Assembly (NCBI GenBank): GCA_964531285.1
Contig: CAZHDI010000002.1
Coordinates: 31,221 to 95,220 of the forward strand
Direction: 5' to 3'
DNA: 64,000 nt
DNA from: CAZHDI01 sp964531285
GTDB taxonomy: Bacteria; Pseudomonadota; Alphaproteobacteria; JAJFIK01
Shown: positions 34,046 through 43,140 of the stretch, piece after piece
Layout: each line of letters opens with the position of its first letter
Position numbering within the stretch: position 1 is the first letter of the stretch
Made by a program: the position numbers and the translations under genes
The notes under the pieces: model-generated
Told to the model about the DNA's origin: nothing
The model's database searches: none
What the model saw: the letters and a program-made list of their open reading frames with translations, nothing else

Positions 34046-35680
34046 GTGAAAGACACCGTCGCCGCCATCAAACGGGATGCCCGCCGGACCCTGTTTTCGG
34101 CCTTGCTGCGCGCGCGCAGCCGGTTCGGCGGCAATCGCGAGATCCTGATCGATGCCGACGGGCGGGTGCTCACCTATACCGAGATCGTGCGGGCCGCGCT
34201 GGCCTTGGGGCGCGCTTTGACCCGGCACACCAAGCGCGGCGATGTCGTGGGCGTGATGCTGCCGACCGGCGCCGGCGCGACAATCGCGTTTTTCGCGCTC
34301 CTGGCCTATGGCCGCATCCCGGCGATGATCAATTTCACCGCCGGCCCGCGCAACATCATCAGCGCGATCCGCACGGGCCAGATCAAGACCGTCGTCACGG
34401 CCCATGCCTTTATTGAAATCGGCAATCTCGAGGCCCTCGCCCAGGAGCTGGGCGACCACGCCGAACTTCTCCATCTGGAGGATGTCCGCGAGACCCTGAC
34501 GCCCGTCGACAGGGCGTTCGCCGTCATCGGCCCGTTCCTGCCGTGGCTGACGCAAGGCAGCATCAAGCCGGATGCGCCGGGCGTGATCCTGTTTACGTCG
34601 GGTACGGAAGGCGACCCCAAGGGCGTGGTGCTCACCCATGGCAACATTCTGGCCAATATCAGCCAGATCAATCATCATTTCCAGCTTGACCCCAGCGACA
34701 TCATCTTCAATCCGCTCCCGGTCTTTCATTGCTACGGCCTGACCGGCGGCACGCTTCTGGGCCTGCTGAGCGGGTACCAGATCGTGCTCCACCCTTCGCC
34801 GCTTCAGGTCAAGATCATCCCTAAGCGGATCAAGGAAACCCAGGCCACCCTCATGTTCGCCACCGACAGCTTCCTTCAGCAATATGCCCGGGCGAGCGAC
34901 GACGACGATTTGCAGTCGATCCGTTATGCGGTGCTGGGCGCCGAACGGGTGCGCGACGAGACCCGGGCCATGGCGAAACGCCGGTTCAATCTGGATATCT
35001 TCGAAGGATACGGCGTCACAGAAGCCGCGCCGGTAATCGCGGTGAATGTGCCCGGCGCCACGCGGAACGGCACGGTCGGCCAGGCCCTGCCGGGGGTCGA
35101 GACCCGGCTGGAACCGGTCGAGGGCCTTGAGGGCGCCGGCGGGCGGCTGTTCGTGCGCGGCCCGAATGTCATGGTCGGCTATCTGTCCACGGATGAACCT
35201 GGCAAGATCCGGGACTTCGATCCCGACGGCTGGCACGATACCGGCGATGTGGTCTCGATCGATGCGGACGGTTACATCACGATCCGCGACAGGGTGAAGC
35301 GCTTTGCCAAGATCAGCGGCGAGATGATCTCCCTGGCCGTCGTCGAAAACTGCGCGTCCGCCATCTGGCCGGATTATCTCCACGCCGCCGTCACCGTGCC
35401 CGACCCGCGCCGGGGCGAGCAGATTATTCTAGTCACAGAATATCCCGGCGCCAACCATTCCGATATGGTCAACTGGTTCCGCACCCACGGGGTCTCATCG
35501 CTGGCCATCCCGAAAAAGGTGGTCGTGGTGGAGTCGATCCCCCTGCTGGGCACCGGCAAGATCAATCACGGCGAGGTCGCGACGCTGGCCAAAGAGGACG
35601 AGGCCCAGGGGGATGGGGCCCAGGGGGATGGGGCCCAGGGGGATGGGGCCCAGGGGGATGGGGCCAAGAGCGAAACCTGA
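34046..35680 (+). CDS. AMP-dependent acyl-ACP/CoA synthetase (Aas-like, without acyltransferase domain)
   Basis: A 544-residue adenylate-forming enzyme. ILFTSGTEGDPKGVVLTHGN is the AMP-binding P-loop signature; YGVTEAAPVIAVN and WHDTGDVVSIDADGYITIRDR, RFAKISGEMISL and GTGKINHGEV are the later core motifs, the last holding the catalytic Lys. The overall pattern resembles the acyl-ACP synthetase half of Aas (2-acyl-glycerophosphoethanolamine acyltransferase), but there is no acyltransferase domain here. Probably activates a fatty acid for phospholipid remodelling. GTG start after GGGAGGACACC. The C-terminus ends in four AQGDG-type repeats encoded by perfect 15-base DNA repeats. Confidence 0.85.
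   Translation: MKDTVAAIKRDARRTLFSALLRARSRFGGNREILIDADGRVLTYTEIVRAALALGRALTRHTKRGDVVGVMLPTGAGATIAFFALLAYGRIPAMINFTAGPRNIISAIRTGQIKTVVTAHAFIEIGNLEALAQELGDHAELLHLEDVRETLTPVDRAFAVIGPFLPWLTQGSIKPDAPGVILFTSGTEGDPKGVVLTHGNILANISQINHHFQLDPSDIIFNPLPVFHCYGLTGGTLLGLLSGYQIVLHPSPLQVKIIPKRIKETQATLMFATDSFLQQYARASDDDDLQSIRYAVLGAERVRDETRAMAKRRFNLDIFEGYGVTEAAPVIAVNVPGATRNGTVGQALPGVETRLEPVEGLEGAGGRLFVRGPNVMVGYLSTDEPGKIRDFDPDGWHDTGDVVSIDADGYITIRDRVKRFAKISGEMISLAVVENCASAIWPDYLHAAVTVPDPRRGEQIILVTEYPGANHSDMVNWFRTHGVSSLAIPKKVVVVESIPLLGTGKINHGEVATLAKEDEAQGDGAQGDGAQGDGAQGDGAKSET
35603..35662 (+). repeat. Four perfect 15-bp tandem repeats in the ligase C-terminus
   Basis: GCCCAGGGGGATGGG four times in a row. The period keeps the frame, adding AQGDG units, so copy number can vary without breaking the gene. 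Confidence 0.95.
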
Positions 35681-35689
35681 CGCGCCGGC

Positions 35690-36931
35690 CTACCAGACCG
35701 CGGACAGAGTGCGCGGCCCGCGCAGCGTAATCGTGTGCTTCCAATCCGGATGATCGGCATCCTGAAGGCGCAGGTTCGGGAGCCGGTCGATCAGGATGGC
35801 CAGCGCCTCGGCCGCCTCGATCCGCGCCAGTTGCGCGCCCAGACAAAAATGAATGCCGCCGCCGAAGGACATCGGGCGGACATTCGGCCGGGCAATATCG
35901 AGCCGGTCGGGATCGGCGAACTGATCGGGATCGCGGTTCGCCGCCCCGATCAGGCACAGGATCGAGCTGTTTTCCGGGATCTCCACCCCGGCGACAGTCA
36001 CCGGGTCCAGCGCGGTGCGCATGGTGAGTTGTACGGGCGAATCGAACCGCAGAAACTCCTCGACCGCGCCGGCCATGGCATCCGGATCGTTACGGCAGGC
36101 CCGCAGCGCCTCCCACTGGTCCGGGGACCGGGCGAGCGCGATCAGCGCGTTGCCCATGAGATTCACCGTCGTCTCATGACCCGCGGCGAACAACAGCCCC
36201 ACATTGGCGCTGAGTTCCTCGCGGGTCAGCCGCCCATGCTCGGTTTCGGATTCAACAAGGGCGGTCAGAAGATCGTCCTGGGGCTCACGGCGGCGCGCTT
36301 CGAACAGCGTGTTGAAATAGGCGCGCCCGTCCAGAACGGCCGCGTTGGTCTCCGCCAATTCCTCCGGCGTCATCGGCGTCGGGTCGATCAGCCGTCCCCG
36401 GACGGTCGTTTCATCGGTGAACCGGCTGCGGTCCGCCTCCGGAATACCGAGCATGTCGCAGATTACGATCACCGGCAGCGGATGGGTGAACGCCCGGACC
36501 AGATCCCCGGACCCGCTTGCTCCCATGCGGTCGATTAAATCATGGGCGATGGCGCGGATTCGCCCGCGCATCCGCTCCACGCCGTTGCGGTCGAAGGCCT
36601 TGGCCACAAGTCCGCGCAGACGCGTGTGATCGGGCGGATCATTGACCAGCATCATGTTCAAAAGATTGGCGTAGGCGGGCTGATCGACGGCGGCGGCATC
36701 GCCGGTCGCGAGCCGGTCCCGCATGCGATGCCCGAAGCTTTTACTGCGCAAGGCGCCCTGACAGTCGTCATAGCGCGTGGCGACCCAGATCTGTGTATCG
36801 GGCAACCGGAACAGGGGCGCCTCGGACCGTAAGGCATGATAGACCGGATACGGATCATGCACCGCCGCCGGCGAAAACAGATCGGCCGCGGCAGCCGGTA
36901 CCGGCGGCTCCCGGTCACTGGGACCATTCAT
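35690..36931 (-). CDS. Cytochrome P450
   Basis: A 413-residue soluble bacterial P450. The I-helix oxygen-activation motif FAAGHETTVNLMGN, the K-helix EEFLR (ExxR), and the heme loop SFGGGIHFCLGAQLAR with the proximal Cys are all present. The pattern suits bacterial monooxygenases of the CYP107-like group; the substrate is unknown and no ferredoxin gene is adjacent. Starts in an ATGA overlap with the HIT gene, so translation is coupled. Confidence 0.93.
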   Translation of the reverse strand: MNGPSDREPPVPAAAADLFSPAAVHDPYPVYHALRSEAPLFRLPDTQIWVATRYDDCQGALRSKSFGHRMRDRLATGDAAAVDQPAYANLLNMMLVNDPPDHTRLRGLVAKAFDRNGVERMRGRIRAIAHDLIDRMGASGSGDLVRAFTHPLPVIVICDMLGIPEADRSRFTDETTVRGRLIDPTPMTPEELAETNAAVLDGRAYFNTLFEARRREPQDDLLTALVESETEHGRLTREELSANVGLLFAAGHETTVNLMGNALIALARSPDQWEALRACRNDPDAMAGAVEEFLRFDSPVQLTMRTALDPVTVAGVEIPENSSILCLIGAANRDPDQFADPDRLDIARPNVRPMSFGGGIHFCLGAQLARIEAAEALAILIDRLPNLRLQDADHPDWKHTITLRGPRTLSAVW

Positions 36932-37365
36932 CGCTGTAATCCTTCCTTGAATAGCGGCATCAGGCGGGCCCGGACGGTCTCCAGGGCACCCGGCGGATGG
37001 GGCTGGCGTGGTCCGAACCCCCAGACCGGGCCCGGCCAGGCCGGATCGCCCTCCCGGCGCCCCACCACATGGATATGCAGTTGACGGACGATATTGCCGA
37101 GCGCGCCGGTATTGACCTTGTCCACGCCCGGCAGCGCGGCGAGTGCCCGGGCCGCCCGCACGGTTTCCGCCATGACCGCGCTCTGGTCCGGTGCGGAAAG
37201 ATCAAACAGTTCGGTCAGACCGGCGCGGCGCGGCACGAGAACCAGCCAGGGAAACCGGTGCTCGTCGCGCAGCAACACCCGGCACAGGTCCCACTCGTCG
37301 AGGACGATGGACTCATCGGCCAGTCGCGGATCAAGATCAAATCCAGGCGGCGCGGGTGTCGCCAT
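36928..37365 (-). CDS. HIT domain protein
   Basis: A 145-residue histidine-triad hydrolase, likely acting on nucleotidyl conjugates. The triad region reads VRQLHIHVVGRREGDPAWP, with Gln in place of the first His of HxHxH; this form is seen in a bacterial HIT subgroup, so it may still be active. GGGGAGGACC precedes the ATG. Directly upstream of and coupled to the P450 gene. Confidence 0.88.
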   Translation of the reverse strand: MATPAPPGFDLDPRLADESIVLDEWDLCRVLLRDEHRFPWLVLVPRRAGLTELFDLSAPDQSAVMAETVRAARALAALPGVDKVNTGALGNIVRQLHIHVVGRREGDPAWPGPVWGFGPRQPHPPGALETVRARLMPLFKEGLQR

Positions 37366-37512
37366 GGTGCGGTCCTCCCCTGACAGTCCAGCCCGATGAT
37401 GACCGCGCCGGGACCCGCGTCAAGCCTTTCAGCGCGGTCGCGCCCGCCCCTTGCCCTTATCTCTTGCCATTGTCTCTTGCTCTGGGGCGGCGCCCGGCCC
37501 ATACAATCCGCC

Positions 37513-38205
37513 ATGCCCGGGATGTCTTACCATATGTCGAGGCCCGCGCCCCGGCCCTTCGTCTATACCCCGCCGCCGTCGGGGCCGCTGCCCGTCCTTT
37601 ATGAGGATGCGCATCTTCTGGTGCTGAACAAACCGTCGGGCCTGCTCACGGTTCCGGGCAAACCGGCGGCCCATGCGGACTGTCTGGAGGCACGGGCTCA
37701 GGCGGTGCATCCGACCGCGCGCATCGTGCATCGGCTCGATATGGACACCTCCGGCGTGATCATCCTGGCGCTGACGGCCGGTGCCCATCGCCATCTGGGC
37801 CTTCAATTCGAGAAACGCCGCACGGCAAAGCTCTATCTGGCCCGGGTGCAGGGCGTCATGGCTCAGGACCGGGGCTGCGTCGATGCTCCCCTGCGCTGCG
37901 ACTGGCCGAACCGGCCCCGCCAGATGGTCGATCCCGATCTCGGCCGGGCAGCGCGGACGCGCTGGCGGGTACTGGCGCGGGAAGCGGATGCGACGCGGGT
38001 CGCCTTGCGCCCGGTCACCGGCCGCTCGCACCAGCTCCGCGTCCATATGCAAAGCCTTGGGCACCCCATCCTGGGCGATAATCTCTATGCCGATGATGCG
38101 GGGTTTCAGGCGGCGCACCGGCTTCAGCTTCATGCGGCCCGGCTGCGTCTGCGCCATCCCGAGGACGGACGCTGGTGCCGGTTCGAGGCCCCTTGCCCCT
38201 TTTAG
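37513..38205 (+). CDS. RluA family pseudouridine synthase
   Basis: A 230-residue RNA pseudouridine synthase of RluA type, without an S4 domain. HRLDMDTSGVIILAL holds the catalytic Asp; LYLARVQG and RSHQLRVHMQSLGHPILGDNLYA are the other signatures. It is likely to modify 23S rRNA or tRNA, with the exact site unknown. The ATG at 37513 is the longest plausible start; 37522 and 37534 are in frame. Its stop overlaps that of the carboxypeptidase gene (convergent, 4 bases). Confidence 0.88.
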   Translation: MPGMSYHMSRPAPRPFVYTPPPSGPLPVLYEDAHLLVLNKPSGLLTVPGKPAAHADCLEARAQAVHPTARIVHRLDMDTSGVIILALTAGAHRHLGLQFEKRRTAKLYLARVQGVMAQDRGCVDAPLRCDWPNRPRQMVDPDLGRAARTRWRVLAREADATRVALRPVTGRSHQLRVHMQSLGHPILGDNLYADDAGFQAAHRLQLHAARLRLRHPEDGRWCRFEAPCPF

Positions 38206-39068
38206 GCGATCGCGGGCGGGCGGCCGAAGGGCACGATCTTGTTGTCCGCGTCATGGCCGATATCGGCCGGGCCCAGATAGGCGATGCCGCGCCGGTCGCA
38301 CCAGAAGCGCGCGATGGTTTCCGGGTCAGCGCCGAAATCCGGATCATTATCGGGGATCGCGCTGCACCGGCCCAGCAGGAGACCCGCGACGCCCTGAAAG
38401 CCGGGCTGCGCGGTCACATGGGCCAGCGACCGGTCGATCCGATAAAGATGTTCGCCGACCTCCTCGACCATGACCGCATGGCCGGTCAGATCGGGTTCCG
38501 CCGCCGTGCCCATCAAATGGCTGAGAATGCACAGATTGAACGCCGCGACCGGCCCGGACGATACCGCCGGCTCCAGTCCGCCCCGGTCGCCGTGCACCAG
38601 ATAATCGAGCGCGCGGATGACCGCCGCCGCGCCGCCGTCGCGGATGATATCGACCGGCATCGGTCCGTGTACGGGTGATCCGATCCCATGGCGATAGAGA
38701 CGCGCCAACAGGGTCCCGACATCGGAATAGCCGAGATAGGGTTTGGTCCGCGCCGCCGGGCCGAGCCGGTCCATGAGATCGTCGGCAAGCCGCACCGAGC
38801 CATATCCGCCCCGGGCAAACCAGACCGCATGCAGGTCCGGATCATTCGCGGTTTCGACAAAGGCATCTGTGCGCATGGCATCGCTGCCCGCAAAATGACC
38901 CGATTGCGCAAAACACTGGGGATGGACGACAAGCTCCGCCGCCGCCCCGTATCGCTCCTTAATGAGCGCGGTCACGCGATCGGCAACGCTGCGCTCGATG
39001 GCACGGCCCGGCGCAACCACGCCGATCCGGACCGGGCCTGGGCGGGCGGACGTGTTGTGGGTCGGCAT
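38202..39068 (-). CDS. S66 family LD-carboxypeptidase (LdcA/MccF-like)
   Basis: A 288-residue peptidase. The family Ser lies in YLGYSDVGTLLARLY, the Glu in VMVEEVGEHLYRIDRSL and the His in GPADIGHDADNKIVPFG; VWFARGGYGSVRL is the oxyanion region. In this family LdcA removes the terminal D-Ala of muropeptide tetrapeptides in peptidoglycan recycling. It is divergent from the Mpl-type ligase, which uses the tripeptide product, strong support for LdcA function. Start at ATG 39068. Confidence 0.85.
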   Translation of the reverse strand: MPTHNTSARPGPVRIGVVAPGRAIERSVADRVTALIKERYGAAAELVVHPQCFAQSGHFAGSDAMRTDAFVETANDPDLHAVWFARGGYGSVRLADDLMDRLGPAARTKPYLGYSDVGTLLARLYRHGIGSPVHGPMPVDIIRDGGAAAVIRALDYLVHGDRGGLEPAVSSGPVAAFNLCILSHLMGTAAEPDLTGHAVMVEEVGEHLYRIDRSLAHVTAQPGFQGVAGLLLGRCSAIPDNDPDFGADPETIARFWCDRRGIAYLGPADIGHDADNKIVPFGRPPAIA

Positions 39069-39130
39069 GGGGCTGGTCCATAATTAAATGAATCACGGCA
39101 GACTGCGCCACCTTAACCGCCCCGCCCGCC

Positions 39131-39175
39131 GATCACGAGCACAGGGATCACGAGGACAGGGATCACGAGCACAGG
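39131..39175 (+). repeat. Three 15-bp direct repeats in the Mpl leader
   Basis: GATCACGAGCACAGG, GATCACGAGGACAGG, GATCACGAGCACAGG in tandem, ending seven bases before the ATG. They lie in the divergent promoter region of the LdcA-like and Mpl genes and occupy the space where a ribosome binding site should be (ACAGG). Confidence 0.93.
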
Positions 39176-39182
39176 ACCGGCC

Positions 39183-40604
39183 ATGACAGCCATGCGTTAT
39201 TTCTTCTGCGGTATCGGCGGCAGTGGCATGCTGCCCCTGGCGATGCTGCTCAAAGGGCACGGCCATGAGGTCGCGGGCTCGGACCGGGCGCTCGATCAGG
39301 GCCGGACGCCGGAGAAGTTCGCCGCGCTGCGCGCCGCCGGGATCGCGCTTTATCCCCAGGACGGCAGCGGGATCACGGCGGGCGATCAGATTCTGGTCGC
39401 CTCGGCCGCCGTGGAAGACAGCGTGCCGGACGTGGCCGCCGCCGCCCGTGTGGGCGCGGCGCGGATGACACGGGCCGAATTGCTGGCCTCGCTGTTCAAC
39501 CGGGCGGCGCAGCGGATCGCCATCGGCGGGACCAGCGGTAAATCCACCACGACCGGCATGGCGGGCTGGATCCTGCACGATACCGGCCTGACGCCGACGC
39601 TTGTCAACGGCGCGGTCATGAAGAACTTTGTCTCGCCGGCTCAGCCCTTCGCCAGCGCGCTGGCCGGATCGGCCGATCTGATGGTCTGCGAGGTCGATGA
39701 AAGCGACGGGTCCATCGCGCGGTTCGATCCGACCGTTGCGGTCCTGAACAATATCGCGCTCGACCATAAATCCATGGACGAATTGCGCGCCCTGTTCTCC
39801 GCGTTCATCGGGCGCGCGCGGACCGCCGTGGTCAATCTGGATAATGCGGAAAGCGCGGCTCTGATCGGGGCGCTGACTGCCGGGACTGCCGTCACCTTCA
39901 GCCTGAGCGATCGCGGCGCGGATCTGTTGGCGCGGGATCTTCAGCCGCGCCAGGACGGCATTGCCTTTCTTGTCCGCACCCGGACCGGCGATGAGGCCCC
40001 GGTCACCTTGTCCGTGCCCGGACGGCATAATGTGTCCAATGCCCTGGCCGCCATCGGCGCGGCGCAAGCCTGCGGCGCGACACTCACCGATGCGGCGGCG
40101 GCCTTGACCCGCTTTTCGGGTATCAAGCGGCGCCTGGAGCTTGTCGGCACGGCGAACGGCGTCACCGTCTATGACGATTTCGCCCATAACCCGGACAAGA
40201 TCGCCGCCTCGCTCACCACCCTCCACGGCACGCCGGGGCGCCTTCTGGTTCTGTTCCAGCCCCACGGCTTCGGGCCGCTCAACCATATGCGCGCCGATCT
40301 CATCCAGAGCTTCGCCGCGCACCTGACGCCCGAGGATGTCCTGGTCATGCCCGAGCCGGTCTATTTCGGCGGCACGGCGGATCGCGGTGTGACCAGTGCG
40401 GATATTATCGAGGGGGTGCGGGCCGAAGGGCGCACCGCCCAACGGTTCGAGGACCGGTCCGCATGCGGTGCCTTTCTGTTGAACGAGGCGCGCCCCGGCG
40501 ACCGCATCGTGGTGATGGGGGCACGCGACGACAGCCTGTCGGACTTCGCCGCCGGCCTTCTGGCGGGCCTCGCACCGCCTCGGGCCTCGGCCCCCGCCCT
40601 TTAA
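39183..40604 (+). CDS. mpl: UDP-N-acetylmuramate:tripeptide ligase, Mur ligase family
   Basis: A 473-residue Mur ligase of the Mpl type: it should join recycled L-Ala-gamma-D-Glu-meso-DAP to UDP-MurNAc. The N-terminal Rossmann loop YFFCGIGGSGMLPLAMLL, the ATP site GGTSGKSTTTGMAGWIL, LNNIALDHKSMDEL, VPGRHNVSNALAAIGAA, IKRRLELVG and VYDDFAHNPDKI are all typical. The GTSGKS form differs from the GTHGKT of MurC, which fits Mpl. Divergent from the LD-carboxypeptidase gene. The MurC alternative is less likely because there is no cell-division cluster here. Confidence 0.85.
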   Translation: MTAMRYFFCGIGGSGMLPLAMLLKGHGHEVAGSDRALDQGRTPEKFAALRAAGIALYPQDGSGITAGDQILVASAAVEDSVPDVAAAARVGAARMTRAELLASLFNRAAQRIAIGGTSGKSTTTGMAGWILHDTGLTPTLVNGAVMKNFVSPAQPFASALAGSADLMVCEVDESDGSIARFDPTVAVLNNIALDHKSMDELRALFSAFIGRARTAVVNLDNAESAALIGALTAGTAVTFSLSDRGADLLARDLQPRQDGIAFLVRTRTGDEAPVTLSVPGRHNVSNALAAIGAAQACGATLTDAAAALTRFSGIKRRLELVGTANGVTVYDDFAHNPDKIAASLTTLHGTPGRLLVLFQPHGFGPLNHMRADLIQSFAAHLTPEDVLVMPEPVYFGGTADRGVTSADIIEGVRAEGRTAQRFEDRSACGAFLLNEARPGDRIVVMGARDDSLSDFAAGLLAGLAPPRASAPAL

Positions 40605-40697
40605 TCGGCCTGGACCGTGCCGTTTCATGGTTTTGCCATCTTGTTGGCACATGCAACGGCGTCGCGCGCGCGGCGCGCCAACGGGGAGACACCAATC

Positions 40698-41108
40698 ATG
40701 ACCAGTGTGAAGCTGACAGCGGCGGCCCTTTTGACGCTGCTTGCGTTCGGGTTGCCGGCCCGGGCCGAACCGATCCAGTGGGCCGCCGGCACATGGGAGG
40801 CCGATCCGGCCGAAACTGCCGACCGGGGCGCGTTCGTGTGCGGCCGGGATCCGCTGGTAGTGTCCATCGACACCCAGGCCATGCGGTTCCAGACCAGCCG
40901 CTCGGGTCAGACCTATACAGGTCAAATCATCAATTCCGAAGAGAACGTCCTGATCCTGCGCTATGACAATGACCAGCGCAAAAACGAGAAGGGCGAGGTC
41001 CCGACCTGGGTTATGAAGTTTCCCGACCCCAACAGCTTCTACTGGGTCATGGAAGACTGGGTCGATCAGGACAGCTACAAGCGCATGCCCAAGCGGCGCC
41101 GCTGCTGA
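40698..41108 (+). CDS. Hypothetical exported protein
   Basis: A 136-residue protein with a signal peptide (LTAAALLTLLAFGLPARA, about residues 6-23), then a small beta-rich domain with Trp-rich parts (IQWAAGTWEADP, PTWVMKFPDPNSFYWVMEDW) and a basic end (RMPKRRRCC-like). One Cys near CGRDP could form a disulfide with a C-terminal Cys. GGGGAGACACC precedes the ATG. No family recognised; periplasmic location inferred. It sits 93 bases after mpl. Confidence 0.65.
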   Translation: MTSVKLTAAALLTLLAFGLPARAEPIQWAAGTWEADPAETADRGAFVCGRDPLVVSIDTQAMRFQTSRSGQTYTGQIINSEENVLILRYDNDQRKNEKGEVPTWVMKFPDPNSFYWVMEDWVDQDSYKRMPKRRRC

Positions 41109-41198
41109 TCCACGCTTTTTTCAGACATCTCGCTTAGGCCTTGGCGTACGGGCGTTGCCCGGCGCGCCGGGGCGGTTGGCTTGACGCAACCCGCCAGC

Positions 41199-41216
41199 AC
41201 CCCTACCAATAGGGGT
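41199..41216. promoter_or_regulatory. Hairpin upstream of the NAGGN operon
   Basis: ACCCCTA-CCAA-TAGGGGT, perfect 7-base arms, 140 bases before the first NAGGN gene. Could be an operator or a leader hairpin; also possibly ends the upstream gene. Confidence 0.4.
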
Positions 41217-41355
41217 AAGACAAGACATGACGCGATCCGGTCGCCGGACCGGTGCGTGAATGCGCCACACGCTCATCAAGCTCTGTATGCAGATGGTGTT
41301 GTCCGGCTGATGCCGGCAAAAGTCCGTTCGTTGCGTCCAGATCACGAGGTGAGAC

Positions 41356-43134
41356 ATGTGTGGTATCGCCGGTGCCTTCCGCCGGAATGGTCCGTTCGCG
41401 AACATCCCGGCGGTCACCGCCATCACCGACGCCATGGCGCCGCGCGGGCCGGATGGCGCGGGCATCTGGTCGCAAGGCCCGCTCGCGCTTGGCCATCGCC
41501 GCCTGAAGATCATTGATCTGTCGGAACGGGCGGCCCAGCCCATGATCGACAGCGCGCTCGGGCTCGCCATCGCCTTTAACGGTTGCATCTACAACTATCC
41601 CGAACTGCGCAAAGATCTGGAGGCCCAGGGCTACCGGTTCTTTTCGACCGGCGACACCGAAGTTATTCTCAAGGCGTTCCATGCCTGGGGGCCTGACTGC
41701 GTCAAGCGGTTCTATGGCATGTTCGCCTTTGCGATCTGGGACCGGGACGCAGGGCGCCTGACCCTGGCGCGCGACCGCCTCGGCATCAAACCGCTTTATT
41801 ATGCACAGACTGCGGACGATCTCCTGTTCGCCTCGTCCCTTCCGGCGCTCGTCAAAGCCGGCGGCGTCGATACCTCCATCGATCCCGAAGCCCTGTCGTT
41901 CTACATGAATTTCCATGCGGTCGTGCCCGCGCCGTGGACGATCCTCAAGGGCGTACGGAAGGTCCCGCCGGCGACGATCATCGAGATCGACACGCGCGGC
42001 AACTGGGACGAACGGGTTTATTGGTCGGTCGGCTTTGGCGAACGCGCCGAGGATCGCGCCATGAGCGCGCGCGATTGGGAAGATGCGACGCTCGATGTGC
42101 TGCGCCGGGCGGTCCGCCGGCGGCTGGTGGCGGATGTGCCGGTGGGCGTGCTGCTTTCCGGCGGGCTCGATTCCAGTCTGATCGTCGGCCTCTTGTCAGA
42201 GGAAGGTCAGACCGGGCTCAACACCTTCTCGGTGGGCTTCGAGAGCGTCGGCGGCGAGGCCGGGGACGAATTTCAGTATTCGGACATTATCGCCGAGCGC
42301 TATGGCACGCAGCACCACAAGATCCATGTGGACAGCCGCGCCAAGCTCCTGCCGAACCTGGAAGACTGCGTGGCCGCGATGGCCGAACCCATGGTCAGCC
42401 ATGACGCCATCGGCTTTTTCCTCCTGTCCCAGGAAGTCGCCAAGCATCTGAAAGTGGTCCAGTCCGGTCAGGGCGCCGACGAGGTGTTCGCGGGGTATCA
42501 CTGGTATCCGCCCATGATGGAGAGCAGCGATCCGGCGGCGGATTATGCACGCGTATTCCGCGACCGCGATCATAGTGACTATGCCCGGGCCATCGACCCG
42601 GCCCTGGTGGGCACGGATCACGCCCAGGCCTTCATCGACGGCCATTTCGCCATGGACGGCGCACCGGCGGCGATCGACAAGGCCTTGCGGATCGATCAGC
42701 AGATCATGCTGGTCGACGATCCGGTCAAGCGCGTGGACAACATGACCATGGCCTGGGGCCTGGAGGCACGCGTGCCGTTCCTCGATCACGATGTGATCGA
42801 ACTTGCCGCGCGCATGCCCGCCCCTCTGAAACTAGCCGATGGCGGCAAGGGCGTGCTGAAGGCCGCCGGCCGGCGGGTCATTCCCACCGAGGTGATCGAC
42901 CGCCCGAAAGGCTATTTCCCGGTCCCGGCGCTGAAATATATCGAGGGCGATGTGCTCGATTTCGTCCGGGGACTGCTCGATTCTCCGTCGGCGCGCGGCC
43001 GGACGCTGTTCCGGCGCGATTATGTGGACACACTGCTCCAAAACCCCGCCGATCACATCACGCCCTTGCGCGGCTCAAAGCTGTGGCAGGTCGCTCTGTT
43101 GGAGCTGTGGCTCCAGGTTCACGAGATCCGGTAG
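41356..43134 (+). CDS. asnO: N-acetylglutaminylglutamine amidotransferase (AsnB-like)
   Basis: A 592-residue asparagine-synthetase-like enzyme. MCGIAGAF starts with the Cys2 nucleophile of the glutaminase domain; SGGLDSSLIVGLL is the synthetase ATP loop, and WGLEARVPFLDHDVIELAA and KVVQSGQGADEVFAGYHWY are further synthetase signatures. With the next two genes it forms the NAGGN operon that makes the osmolyte N-acetylglutaminylglutamine amide; this protein amidates the dipeptide. GAGGTGAGAC precedes the ATG. The following gene starts after six bases. Confidence 0.88.
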   Translation: MCGIAGAFRRNGPFANIPAVTAITDAMAPRGPDGAGIWSQGPLALGHRRLKIIDLSERAAQPMIDSALGLAIAFNGCIYNYPELRKDLEAQGYRFFSTGDTEVILKAFHAWGPDCVKRFYGMFAFAIWDRDAGRLTLARDRLGIKPLYYAQTADDLLFASSLPALVKAGGVDTSIDPEALSFYMNFHAVVPAPWTILKGVRKVPPATIIEIDTRGNWDERVYWSVGFGERAEDRAMSARDWEDATLDVLRRAVRRRLVADVPVGVLLSGGLDSSLIVGLLSEEGQTGLNTFSVGFESVGGEAGDEFQYSDIIAERYGTQHHKIHVDSRAKLLPNLEDCVAAMAEPMVSHDAIGFFLLSQEVAKHLKVVQSGQGADEVFAGYHWYPPMMESSDPAADYARVFRDRDHSDYARAIDPALVGTDHAQAFIDGHFAMDGAPAAIDKALRIDQQIMLVDDPVKRVDNMTMAWGLEARVPFLDHDVIELAARMPAPLKLADGGKGVLKAAGRRVIPTEVIDRPKGYFPVPALKYIEGDVLDFVRGLLDSPSARGRTLFRRDYVDTLLQNPADHITPLRGSKLWQVALLELWLQVHEIR

Positions 43135-43140
43135 GCCAGC

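Noticed and set aside
33887..35383. A 498-codon frame antisense to the acyl-ACP-synthetase-like gene
   Set aside because: The sense gene carries all adenylate-forming motifs; the antisense product is a GC-bias shadow.
36995..37095. HIT protein as inactive because the first triad His is Gln
   Set aside because: QLHIHVV forms are common in one bacterial HIT subgroup, so loss of activity is not a safe claim.
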